From positions 3,410,001 through 3,474,000 of the forward strand of contig NZ_OY761461.1 in assembly GCF_963664555.1 (NCBI RefSeq): DNA of 64,000 bases, in the 5' to 3' direction. Numbering within the stretch: the first letter of the stretch is position 1; each line of letters begins with the position of its first letter. Below are positions 28,581-37,745 of this stretch, piece by piece. Position numbers and translations under genes: made by a program. This DNA comes from Labilibaculum sp. (GTDB taxonomy: Bacteria > Bacteroidota > Bacteroidia > Bacteroidales > Marinifilaceae). The notes below the pieces were generated by a model. The model was given only the letters and a program-made list of their open reading frames with translations, made no database searches and had not been told where the DNA came from.

Positions 28581-29822
28581 ATGGAAGAGACACTTACTTT
28601 AAATACTTTACAAGCAGCCGTTGCCGAAACGGGACACTCAATTGATATTGTTTGGGTTTTAATAGCAACAGCACTTGTTATGTTTATGCAGCCAGGATTT
28701 GCCATGGCTGAAGCTGGTTTTACAAGATCAAAGAACACAGCTAATATTTTAATGAAAAATCTTGTTGACTTTGCTGTTGGATCCATTGCATTTTTCCTCA
28801 TTGGATACGCCCTGATGTTTGGCACAGATATAGGAGGATTGATAGGTAAACTTCCATTTATGGAAGATGTAAGACCTGATATTGACTTATCATTTTTAAT
28901 GTTCCAAACCGTTTTTGCAGCAACAGCAGCTACCATTGTATCCGGTGCTGTCGCTGAACGAACTGAATTTAAAGCCTACGTGCTCTTTAGTATTGTGACT
29001 ACAGCCATTGTTTACCCAATATCAGGGCACTGGATTTGGGGTGGTGGATGGTTAAGCGAACTTGGCTTTCACGATTTTGCCGGATCAACTGTTGTTCACT
29101 CCGTTGGAGCATGGATGGGACTTGTCGGAGCCGCTATAATCGGCCCTAGAATAGGAAAATATAATGGCAAAGTAAATGCCATTCCCGGTCACAATCTTAC
29201 CTTTGCCGCACTTGGCGTATTCATTCTTTGGTTTGGATGGTTTGGTTTTAATGCAGGCTCTCAATTAGCCGCTAACGGCACAGCAAATACAGTTGCAATA
29301 TCTCATATATTCCTGACAACCAATTTATCTGCCGCGGCAGGTACCATAGCCGCACTGGTAATTAGCTGGATTCGCTATAAACGCCCTACTCTTTCTTTAA
29401 GCCTGAACGGTTCATTAGCCGGCTTGGTAGCAATTACTGCTGGTTGTGATATTGTATCGCCGGAATCTGCCATCATCATTGGCTTAATTGCTGGTACAGT
29501 ACTCGTATTTGGAGTAGAATTTATTGACAAAGTTTTACGAATTGATGATCCGGTAGGTGCTGTAACAGTGCACGGAATCAATGGTGCCCTGGGAACAATT
29601 TTAGTCGGATTTTTCGCCAAAGAAGGTGGTGTATTCTACGGAGGAGGTTTCAGTCTGCTGGGAATTCAGGTTTTAGGTGTTGCTGCAGTTGCGGCATGGG
29701 CTTTAGGCACAGCATATATTATCTTTAAAATATTAAAGATTACCGTTGGATTAAGAGTATCTGCCCGTGTTGAGGAAGAAGGTCTTGACATCTATGAACA
29801 TGGAGAAAAAGCATACCACTAA
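28581..29822 (+). CDS. amtB: Ammonium transporter
   Basis: 413 residues with about eleven hydrophobic spans. The twin pore histidines are in TVVHSVGAWMG and TVHGINGALG. The family stretches WGGGWLSELGF and FNAGSQLAA are present. It conducts ammonium into the cytoplasm and is gated by the PII protein encoded just upstream. Expression under nitrogen limitation is expected. A strong terminator follows. Confidence 0.95.
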   Translation: MEETLTLNTLQAAVAETGHSIDIVWVLIATALVMFMQPGFAMAEAGFTRSKNTANILMKNLVDFAVGSIAFFLIGYALMFGTDIGGLIGKLPFMEDVRPDIDLSFLMFQTVFAATAATIVSGAVAERTEFKAYVLFSIVTTAIVYPISGHWIWGGGWLSELGFHDFAGSTVVHSVGAWMGLVGAAIIGPRIGKYNGKVNAIPGHNLTFAALGVFILWFGWFGFNAGSQLAANGTANTVAISHIFLTTNLSAAAGTIAALVISWIRYKRPTLSLSLNGSLAGLVAITAGCDIVSPESAIIIGLIAGTVLVFGVEFIDKVLRIDDPVGAVTVHGINGALGTILVGFFAKEGGVFYGGGFSLLGIQVLGVAAVAAWALGTAYIIFKILKITVGLRVSARVEEEGLDIYEHGEKAYH

Positions 29823-29848
29823 CACTTTCTAACTAACTCGTTTCTCAC

Positions 29849-29889
29849 AAATGGCAAGGTACAATGTTTGTTCCCTGCCATTTATTTTT
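29849..29889 (+). terminator. Terminator after amtB
   Basis: AAATGGCA pairs with TGCCATTT around a loop, followed by ATTTTTTG, 27 bases after the amtB stop. Confidence 0.8.
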
Positions 29890-29984
29890 TGTTTATCTAT
29901 GTTTATTTTAAATAATTTGTAATTTCATATAAAATTCTACGTTAACTTAGAATGAGTAAATACAAACTTTTAAATCAAATAAAA

Positions 29985-30575
29985 ATGAATCAAATGAAGA
30001 AAGTAAATGTGTTTTTATTAGCCTGTTTTTTCCTAGTGCTAAGCATAGGACAATCCGGATGTTATGGGCCATTTCGCCTGACAAAAAATTTACATGAATG
30101 GAATGGCACAGTAGGTGACAAATTTATTAACGCACTGGTATTTTTTGCATTTATTGTTATTCCGGTTTACGAAGTTGCTGTTTTCGTTGACGGTGTTGTA
30201 TTAAACACCATTGAATTTTGGACCGGAGATAATCCTGTTACCATGACCGAAAATGATAAAGATGTTCAAATCGTAAAAAAAGACGGCAACAAATACCGCA
30301 TTACAGCTACGCAAAATAAATTTCACATAGAACAACTTCAAGGTGCTAATAAAGGCGATACAGCAGAATTAATCTTCAATCCTGAAAATAACTCATGGAG
30401 TTTAAAAGACGGCAACAAAGAACTTCAGAAACTTGTTGATCTAAATATTGAAGCGAATTTAATTCACATATACAAGCCTGATGGTCAAACCGTAACTTTC
30501 GATCAAAACACAAATAACCTTGCAGACATTAAGGCTCAGCTAAACGCAGAATCAATAAACTGGGCTCAAAAATAA
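29985..30575 (+). CDS. DUF3332-like lipoprotein
   Basis: About 197 residues. A lipoprotein signal ends at the lipobox SGC. A second hydrophobic stretch, ALVFFAFIVIPVYEVAVFVD, and the conserved FWTGDNPV identify the DUF3332 family, which has no known function. Three in-frame ATGs (29952, 29985, 29994) precede the signal peptide. I chose the middle one, and the real start could be the last. It stands alone between two terminators. Confidence 0.75.
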   Translation: MNQMKKVNVFLLACFFLVLSIGQSGCYGPFRLTKNLHEWNGTVGDKFINALVFFAFIVIPVYEVAVFVDGVVLNTIEFWTGDNPVTMTENDKDVQIVKKDGNKYRITATQNKFHIEQLQGANKGDTAELIFNPENNSWSLKDGNKELQKLVDLNIEANLIHIYKPDGQTVTFDQNTNNLADIKAQLNAESINWAQK

Positions 30576-30601
30576 ACAGCAAGTCCTGTTCCAAATAAAG
30601 A

Positions 30602-30640
30602 AAACCCCAATTGTTATATCTAACTTTTGGGGTTTATTTT
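30602..30640 (+). terminator. Terminator after the DUF3332 gene
   Basis: AAACCCCAA and TTGGGGTTT form a nine-pair stem, with ATTTTA after it. Confidence 0.8.
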
Positions 30641-30740
30641 AATGGCTTTGAGCCATAGCCTAAAATTATACTGTCTAAAAATTTTTTCCTTGAACTGATA
30701 AATGTAACTTTAATGGTAATCGTTTCAATTTTAGGATGGT

Positions 30741-33374
30741 ATGAATACAAAAGAAAATAAACATATCCAAAGCACTTTTTCAAGGTGCTTTTTTGTCCTT
30801 CTTTTACTTCTATCAAACTTATACTCTTTCGGTTTACCGCCTAATACATCACGTGAAAACGAAAAAATCACCCTACAACTTAAATACTTCCATCAATTTC
30901 AATTTGCCGGCTATTATGCCGCTCTTCACAAAGGGTTTTATCAAGATGCTGGATTAACAGTTGAATTAATTGAAGGAGGTACAATAAACTCAATTAGTAA
31001 AGTTCTAAACGGTGAGGCTGATTACGGCATCGCAGCAAACGATCTTCTAATAGAACGCCTTAACAACAAACCAATAGTCTTACTAGCCTCTATATTCCAA
31101 AGCTCTCCATCCATATTTATCTGCCTGCAAAAATCAAACATTCATACGGCGCATGATCTCATCAACAAAAGAATCATGTTGCTCGATGAATACAGGGATC
31201 CGGAACTGATGGCGATTTTTTATAAGGAAGGGATTCAAATAAATGACATCAACCGAATTAGCACAACATACAACATTAATGATTTAATTGATGGAAAAAC
31301 TGATGTATTAAATGCTTACTCTACCAACGAGGCCTTTTTTTTGAAAGAAAGAAACATTCCGTACACTATTATATCACCCAAAACCTACGGTATTGATTTT
31401 TATGGTGACTGCCTGTTCACAAGTGAAAAAGAAATCGAAAACCACCCACAAAGAGTGAAGGCATTTATAGAAGCCAGCAAAAAGGGCTGGGAATATGCGT
31501 TAGAGAATAAAAAAGAAATTATTGATTTAATTCTTGAAAAATATTCAACAAACAAAACCAGGGCGCATTTAGAATTTGAAGCAAATGAAATTCAAAAACT
31601 AATTCTGAATGAATATGTCGAGATTGGCCATATCAATCCCGGCAGATGGGAAAACATTGCCGAAATATGCTCTAAAATGGGAATGATCTCAAAAAATTAC
31701 GACTTAAGAGGTTTTATATACCAACAAGAGGCATACAACACTCCTACATGGCTTAAATGGATACTTGGAATTGCTATATCAATTAGCGCTATCGTAATTG
31801 CCATATCTTACTACTTGTATTTCTTTAACAAACAATTGCAGAAAGCTGTTTCGAAACAGACATCAAGCCTACGCAAAAAAAACATCGAATTGCAAAATGA
31901 AATATCAGAAAGAATCAGAACTGTAGCAGCCCTTAAGCAATCTGAAAAAAGATTTCGTGAGATGATTGAAAATCTGCCGTCAGGAGCTATTTTAGTGGAA
32001 GAAGATGAAAGCCTGTTCACCAATAAAAAAACATTTGAGATTACCGGGTATACCAATTCTGAATTGCCAAATATCGACTCATGGTTTTCAACCCTTTACC
32101 CAAAAGACAAGTCGAAACAGATACAATTGTATCTGGAAAATAAAATTAACAAATTTAACATTGCTTCAATTACAAGTATTACATGTAAGAATGGAGAGCT
32201 TAAGGATGTTGAATTTCACGCTTATAAGTTTGACAATAAAGAAATTTGGCTGATGAATGACATATCTGAAAGATTAAAAACACAAAATGCTCTTATCTCC
32301 AGTGAAAATAAACTAAGAACTTACATTGAAGAATCTCCCAACGGACTTGTTATTTTTAAACCAAGTACAAAGTTAAGTTTTGCTAATCAGGCCTTTATTG
32401 AACTGCTGGAAATTCCAGAATCAAAATTAAAGGAAATTTCTATCCTTGATCTTTTTTCTCCCTCACATCAAGAACAAAACAAAAGCCTTTTAAATCAACT
32501 CTTAACCGGTGGTAAAATTCAGGGAGAAGTATTCATTCAAACCACATCCGGCAAAGACATTCCCGTATACATTAGTGCAGTTCAATTAATCAATCATGAA
32601 TTTTTAGCTTTTATTGTCGATATTTCAGCCATAAAAGAAGCAGAGAATAAACTAAGCCTGGCCTTGAAACATGCAGAAGAAAGTGACCGCTTAAAATCTG
32701 CATTTTTAGCCAATATGAGTCATGAAATACGAACTCCAATGAACGGAATACTGGGTTTCAGTCAGTTGTTGCAAAAAGAGAATCTAGATCAGGAAAAAAA
32801 AGAAAAATACCTTGACATACTTACACAAAACGGGAAACAACTTTTAGAAATAATCAACAATATAATTGACATTTCTTCTTTGGAAGTTAACCAGCTGAAG
32901 GTTAATAATAATGTTTTTTCCGTAAAAAAAATGATTGATGATCTGCAGTTACTTTTTGCAGTGGAAAATATCAGATACAAGAAAGATCAGATAGAAATTC
33001 GTTTCAACAACAAGATCTCCCTTGCACAAGATGAAATATATTCTGACTCCGGTAAGATTAAACAGATCCTTATTAATTTAATAAATAACGCTTTAAAATT
33101 TACCGAAAAAGGCAACATTACCATATCATCCCGAATTGAAAAATCGAGACTATATATTACCGTTGAAGATACAGGTATTGGCATTCCGAAAGAAAAACAG
33201 AATATAATATTTGAACGTTTCGGGCAGGTAGAAAACGCATACACCCGTCAATTTGGAGGGGCCGGTCTTGGGCTCCCTATTTCAAAAGGATTGGCAGAAC
33301 TTTTACAAGGTGAATTATTCTTCGAATCGACTATCGGCATTGGTTCAAAATTCGAGTTCTACATTCCTATTTAA
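30741..33374 (+). CDS. Sensor histidine kinase with periplasmic NMT1/THI5-like domain and PAS domains
   Basis: 877 residues. A signal or first membrane segment (13-30) precedes a periplasmic substrate-binding domain (about 43-325) of the NMT1/THI5 type, with LKYFHQFQFAGYYAALHKGF. Then come a membrane span (about 340-360), two PAS-like domains (about 400-510 and 520-640), a HisKA dimerisation domain with the phospho-acceptor H661 in NMSHEIRTPMNG, and a HATPase domain (DTGIGIPKEK, GGAGLGLPISKG). There is no receiver domain and no adjacent regulator. It probably senses a small ligand such as a pyrimidine or sulfonate-like molecule. The ligand is unproved. Confidence 0.92.
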   Translation: MNTKENKHIQSTFSRCFFVLLLLLSNLYSFGLPPNTSRENEKITLQLKYFHQFQFAGYYAALHKGFYQDAGLTVELIEGGTINSISKVLNGEADYGIAANDLLIERLNNKPIVLLASIFQSSPSIFICLQKSNIHTAHDLINKRIMLLDEYRDPELMAIFYKEGIQINDINRISTTYNINDLIDGKTDVLNAYSTNEAFFLKERNIPYTIISPKTYGIDFYGDCLFTSEKEIENHPQRVKAFIEASKKGWEYALENKKEIIDLILEKYSTNKTRAHLEFEANEIQKLILNEYVEIGHINPGRWENIAEICSKMGMISKNYDLRGFIYQQEAYNTPTWLKWILGIAISISAIVIAISYYLYFFNKQLQKAVSKQTSSLRKKNIELQNEISERIRTVAALKQSEKRFREMIENLPSGAILVEEDESLFTNKKTFEITGYTNSELPNIDSWFSTLYPKDKSKQIQLYLENKINKFNIASITSITCKNGELKDVEFHAYKFDNKEIWLMNDISERLKTQNALISSENKLRTYIEESPNGLVIFKPSTKLSFANQAFIELLEIPESKLKEISILDLFSPSHQEQNKSLLNQLLTGGKIQGEVFIQTTSGKDIPVYISAVQLINHEFLAFIVDISAIKEAENKLSLALKHAEESDRLKSAFLANMSHEIRTPMNGILGFSQLLQKENLDQEKKEKYLDILTQNGKQLLEIINNIIDISSLEVNQLKVNNNVFSVKKMIDDLQLLFAVENIRYKKDQIEIRFNNKISLAQDEIYSDSGKIKQILINLINNALKFTEKGNITISSRIEKSRLYITVEDTGIGIPKEKQNIIFERFGQVENAYTRQFGGAGLGLPISKGLAELLQGELFFESTIGIGSKFEFYIPI

Positions 33375-33429
33375 TAGAAAGGGGAAAAGCGACAGAAGAT
33401 TAGCATTAGAAACAGATACACAAACTAAT

Positions 33430-34887
33430 TTAGGACCTGGAACTTTTCTTTTTAATTTTCTCATTTCGGTGAAGAAATCCTTTACGCTCCATTTTACCCC
33501 AACTTCTATTCCCCATTAAATATTCTACATTTCCTTTTACAGCAAAAAATAAACTTATAGGATGAAGAATAAATGGCTCTAACAAAGCCGCAATCCACAA
33601 GCGAAAAACATCCATTTTCCGCTCGTAACGATGAAAAGTTAACTCCTCATACAAGATTGCCCATGTAGAAAAAAACACAGCAAAAGTATACACAAACAAA
33701 GAAGTAACCAGTATAAAACTCAAACTTAAATTATCTGTAAAAAACAAAACAGTCATGTAAATAATTCCCAGCACTTCAACAAGGGGTGCTAACCACTCAA
33801 ACAAAAACCAAAAAGGATATCCCAACAAACCCATGGAACCATATTGTGGAGAAAGAAATATTTTTGAATGATCAGTCAGTGTTTCAATCGTACCACGGGT
33901 CCATCTACTTCTCTGTCTGCCAAACACTTTCAAATTCACAGGAGCTTCTGTCCAACACAAAGGATCAGGAACATATTCAATCTTATACTTCTCGCGATTC
34001 TCAGACATATATCTTCGAATTCGAACTACCAATTCCATATCCTCACCAATCGAATGCGCATACCCGCCACTTTGTACCACCACTTCCCGGTCGAACATTC
34101 CCATTGCACCTGAAATAATAATCAATCCATCGAGCTGAGCCCAAGCCATTCTACCCATTAAAAATGAGCGGGTATATTCCAAAACCTGCATTCTGGCCAA
34201 AATATTCCGGGGAACTTTCACATCGGCGATTCTTCCGTTTTCAACCAAACACGAGTTGGCTATCCGAACAACACCACCAGCCGCAATCACCCTTCTGTCG
34301 GTTCGTTCCAAGAATGGTTTTACCAATTTCAAAACGGCATCCGGCTCCAAAATAGAATCAGCATCAATAGCCATAAATAAAGCTTTATCCGATACGTTAA
34401 TTCCTGCATTCAAAGCATCCGCTTTCCCTCCGTTTTCCTTGTCGATAACCACCAAATTGGAATAAGTAGAAAGCATAGATTTATATACTCCTCTCACTTC
34501 TTTAGTTGGAATCTCCATGTTAACAGCAAAATTGACCTTCTCCAATTTAAACGCCGTCTGCATCTCCTCAAACGTTGAATCGGTACTCCCGTCATTAATA
34601 ATAATAACATCAAAATTATTGTAATGAATTGTATAAATGGACTCAATATTATCCACAATGGTTTTAGCCTCGTTAAATGCCGGCACAAGCACCGAAACCG
34701 AAGGAGTCAGAGGAGAATCAAGTATAACATTATAGTCCACAAAACTATTTTTCTTCAAATAATAATTCAGAGAAAGTCCGGAAATTATACTCAGGAGTGT
34801 GTAACTAAAAATTAAAAGAAATGCATAGGAAATAAAAATCCCATCCAAAAAATAACTTATAAATCTTATAAACTCATCGTAATTCAT
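33430..34887 (-). CDS. Processive family 2 glycosyltransferase (exopolysaccharide synthase)
   Basis: 485 residues with an N-terminal membrane span (about 20-42) and three or four C-terminal spans. The catalytic motifs of a processive GT2 are intact: D99 in INDGST, DAD (175-177), GED (281-283) and QRSRW (325-329). This layout is that of poly-N-acetylglucosamine, hyaluronan or cellulose synthases. There is no PilZ domain. It is the last gene of a five-gene operon and overlaps the HEAT-repeat gene by four bases (ATGA). The sugar is unknown. Confidence 0.93.
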   Translation of the reverse strand: MNYDEFIRFISYFLDGIFISYAFLLIFSYTLLSIISGLSLNYYLKKNSFVDYNVILDSPLTPSVSVLVPAFNEAKTIVDNIESIYTIHYNNFDVIIINDGSTDSTFEEMQTAFKLEKVNFAVNMEIPTKEVRGVYKSMLSTYSNLVVIDKENGGKADALNAGINVSDKALFMAIDADSILEPDAVLKLVKPFLERTDRRVIAAGGVVRIANSCLVENGRIADVKVPRNILARMQVLEYTRSFLMGRMAWAQLDGLIIISGAMGMFDREVVVQSGGYAHSIGEDMELVVRIRRYMSENREKYKIEYVPDPLCWTEAPVNLKVFGRQRSRWTRGTIETLTDHSKIFLSPQYGSMGLLGYPFWFLFEWLAPLVEVLGIIYMTVLFFTDNLSLSFILVTSLFVYTFAVFFSTWAILYEELTFHRYERKMDVFRLWIAALLEPFILHPISLFFAVKGNVEYLMGNRSWGKMERKGFLHRNEKIKKKSSRS

Positions 34888-36077
34888 ATTCTTGGATCTA
34901 AAACATGACTAATTATCCTATTCAATTCTTCATCCCCGTTTTCTGAAAGTGATTGCAGCTTCACAATACCAGGTTCACCAACAAGCACCAGAGACTTACA
35001 GCACTCCATCCTAATTTTAAACTCCTCATCATTAATATTTTCTACAAGAAAGTTCATTTCACTCTCCAAACCCAATTTACCAATCGATCTTATGATATTA
35101 ATCTGATTAGGAAGTTCCTCTAATAAAAAAAGCTCTTTTAATTTAACAACTGCCTCCTTACTCTCCAAATCAATCAGAGTTTTAATAACCTTTCCTTTTA
35201 CCAAATCATTGTCATGATTTAGCAACTCCATCACTTTGGGTGCAGCTTCCCTTTGTTTTAAAACGCGTATCATATCCAGACAAAACATCACCACAGAGTC
35301 ATTCCAGTGATCGAGCCACAGATGAAATTCAGGTATTTCAATTCTCTTTTTGCGAATTAAATCAAAAACATTAATCTGCTCCCAAATGGTGAACGGCTTT
35401 TCCTGAGAATCCAAAAAAGCAAAGGGCACAAAAGGAAGCAACTTAATCAATCCCATTTGAGATTCAATCCTAAGAATTTCATTCGGCCTTTTAAGAAACT
35501 CCATAATGTTTTTATTCTCACTCTTTACTCTCATGTGACTAAGTTCACGAATCCCTTTAATTTTATGGTGCCATCTTTTACGAAGTTTTCTTACAGAATC
35601 CTCATTTAATTTCATGTCCAGATACAACTTTCTAATTTCACTGCTCACCTGCTTACTTTCTGCCGTATCAATTGAAATTAAAACAGCTATCAATATCTTT
35701 CTATGAAATTTAGACTTAATACTTTTCAAATCTGCCAATTCCTTCTTCGACAAATCATCGATCAAAAACCGAACAATTAATTTTGAATATTTTTGATGCA
35801 ATAATTCCATTTTCTTCTTCTGATAAGAAAGGTGTAATTTAGAAAACAGAATAGATGGAAGAAGCAAAGCCAATGCAATAAAGAAAACAAGGATCATGTA
35901 AATGATCAGTCTATTCAGCACATTGTATGGAAGCCGTTCAAATGCATAATTTACAATTGACTGGATTCTCTCAATAAATGTCTTTGATAAATCAAAAAAT
36001 GAGAATACCATTCCCTGAACATGGTCAGCACGCTCGAGTATCTCAATTAAAATTATATATAAAAACTTTATCTCCAT
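34884..36077 (-). CDS. HEAT-repeat membrane protein of the exopolysaccharide operon
   Basis: 397 residues. A hydrophobic span at about 57-80 is followed by a cytoplasmic helical region. Its C-terminal third reads as HEAT-like repeats (AAPKVMELLNHDNDLVKGKV, then KEAVVKLKELF and so on, each about 30 residues). Such alpha-solenoids bind partner proteins, so it may scaffold or regulate the synthase encoded next. No catalytic motif is seen. The pairing of GT2 synthase with a HEAT protein recurs in Bacteroidota, as far as I know without a described function. Confidence 0.75.
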   Translation of the reverse strand: MEIKFLYIILIEILERADHVQGMVFSFFDLSKTFIERIQSIVNYAFERLPYNVLNRLIIYMILVFFIALALLLPSILFSKLHLSYQKKKMELLHQKYSKLIVRFLIDDLSKKELADLKSIKSKFHRKILIAVLISIDTAESKQVSSEIRKLYLDMKLNEDSVRKLRKRWHHKIKGIRELSHMRVKSENKNIMEFLKRPNEILRIESQMGLIKLLPFVPFAFLDSQEKPFTIWEQINVFDLIRKKRIEIPEFHLWLDHWNDSVVMFCLDMIRVLKQREAAPKVMELLNHDNDLVKGKVIKTLIDLESKEAVVKLKELFLLEELPNQINIIRSIGKLGLESEMNFLVENINDEEFKIRMECCKSLVLVGEPGIVKLQSLSENGDEELNRIISHVLDPRI

Positions 36078-36078
36078 C

Positions 36079-36366
36079 CTACCTCTTAATTTCCAACTCT
36101 TTTTTCACCGCTTTTATCCCTTGATCTATAAATGATTTCAAGCCGGAAACAAAAGCTCCGGCACCGTTCACATTTCCAATTTCTGAATGAATATTTGTCT
36201 CAAATTCTGTATTGGTATACATTTTATGGATATCACAATAAACAGAATGTCTTATCCTTCCTGCCAAGACTTCAATTTCCTTATTCAAGGCATTAGATAT
36301 ACACTGAAGAAACTGAATGCAAACTTCGTGAATACTATCTAATACTAATTGAAATAATCTGTTCAT
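36079..36366 (-). CDS. Small protein of the exopolysaccharide operon
   Basis: 95 residues, no family recognised and no signal peptide. It is largely helical at both ends (residues 1-40 and 70-95), with a polar middle. It is packed one base from the HEAT-repeat gene and six bases from the YaiO gene, so it is surely translated as part of the operon. It might be a small adaptor of the synthase complex. That is only inference from its position. Confidence 0.6.
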   Translation of the reverse strand: MNRLFQLVLDSIHEVCIQFLQCISNALNKEIEVLAGRIRHSVYCDIHKMYTNTEFETNIHSEIGNVNGAGAFVSGLKSFIDQGIKAVKKELEIKR

Positions 36367-36372
36367 AAGACA

Positions 36373-37662
36373 TTAAAATTGGTAAGACAACTTCACTGAA
36401 AAAGAAAGCACATTTCTCTTTTCATTCACCCGGTACTCTTCCCGTTCATAACCAAATTTAAGCAGGTAAAGCAAACGGTCTGTCCCTAAGCGATCCTGAT
36501 AAGACAATCTTACTTTTCTACTTTTGTATTTGTACATATCCGGGGACAAAAAATTTCCTCTGGGTTCATCGGGCGAAACACCTGCAGCTAATTCCAGTCC
36601 AATGTAATTCTTCGAATCTCTTAAATACCTCCTTGTTGTTAACCAATACGATTGTGAGACATTGCCATTTTTTGGTGTAAGGTAGGTTCGAAAAGAAAAC
36701 CAGTAATTCCTGTAATATTTTTCCAGCGACGCTGTATAAATATAAATATTCTTATTCCCCGCATCGGAATCGAACTGAAGAAACCGCATGCCTGCAGAGA
36801 ACCCAAATGCCTCTGGTAATTTATGATACAATTCTGCACCTGCACGATGTTTAGGAAACAAATTATCGGGAGAATATCCATAATTTAAATATGCATAACT
36901 TTTTTTAGTCACACGCGGATAGGCATCAATTTCAAATTGTTTCGCGACCCCCCCGGACCAAAAACTTTCACCATCAAAAATCAAATCACCTAAATTGATC
37001 TTCCCGATGACAGTACCCCAGCTATTGCGCCGAGCCAATTGAAACGAGCTTAAATGCCACTTTCGATTGTACGGTTCTTTGAAATACTCGTAATCATGCT
37101 GATAAACCGCTTTATAAATCATTCTGGATGACTTGTATTTATCCATCAAAGCCAAGCCCTCTTCGCTGCCTGGATTCAGCTCCAATAATTCATCCAAAAC
37201 AAGCAGCGATTTATCTTCCTCTCCTATATCTTGCAGCAATTTAATTTTCTCAACCAAAAAAGCCTCTTCATTGGGAAAGATAGAAAGACCATACTCACAA
37301 TAAAAAACTGCTTTATTAGCATCTCCTGCCCATTTTTCCAGATCAATCATGGCAAATATGGCATCACTATTATCAAAATCAAGATCCAAAACCTTTTGCA
37401 ATTCCTCTCTCCCTGATTTAAAATTTTTATCCCAGGCGAAAGTTCTTCCGATTAATATTCCGGCATCGTAAAACTCAGGATTCTCATTCAAAATCTCATA
37501 ACAAATCCTTCGGGCTTCTTCCCGATTTCCTGCAAATGCCAATTCCCTCGCCCGTTTAAATTCATCCAAACTATTTTTCTTAGGCACAGAAGATTCCTGG
37601 GCCAGTCCGTGCCCAATCATACAGAATAGTAAAAGCGTAACAAGAGATAAAAATTTCAGCAT
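36373..37662 (-). CDS. TPR and YaiO-family outer-membrane barrel protein
   Basis: 429 residues. The signal peptide (1-21, ending GLAQ) is followed by TPR-like helical repeats (about 28-185) and a C-terminal beta-barrel (about 190-429) of the YaiO family, ending in a terminal aromatic (LSYQF). TPR plus outer-membrane barrel is the layout of synthase-dependent exporters such as PgaA and BcsC/BcsB systems. It therefore probably forms the secretion pore for the polymer made by the GT2 enzyme of the same operon. Confidence 0.82.
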   Translation of the reverse strand: MLKFLSLVTLLLFCMIGHGLAQESSVPKKNSLDEFKRARELAFAGNREEARRICYEILNENPEFYDAGILIGRTFAWDKNFKSGREELQKVLDLDFDNSDAIFAMIDLEKWAGDANKAVFYCEYGLSIFPNEEAFLVEKIKLLQDIGEEDKSLLVLDELLELNPGSEEGLALMDKYKSSRMIYKAVYQHDYEYFKEPYNRKWHLSSFQLARRNSWGTVIGKINLGDLIFDGESFWSGGVAKQFEIDAYPRVTKKSYAYLNYGYSPDNLFPKHRAGAELYHKLPEAFGFSAGMRFLQFDSDAGNKNIYIYTASLEKYYRNYWFSFRTYLTPKNGNVSQSYWLTTRRYLRDSKNYIGLELAAGVSPDEPRGNFLSPDMYKYKSRKVRLSYQDRLGTDRLLYLLKFGYEREEYRVNEKRNVLSFSVKLSYQF

Positions 37663-37745
37663 GCAAAATTACAATTTATGTTTATTAAAACTCTTTCTTC
37701 AAAAATAAAACACGAATATCTCACTCCAACTATACAATATTAAAC

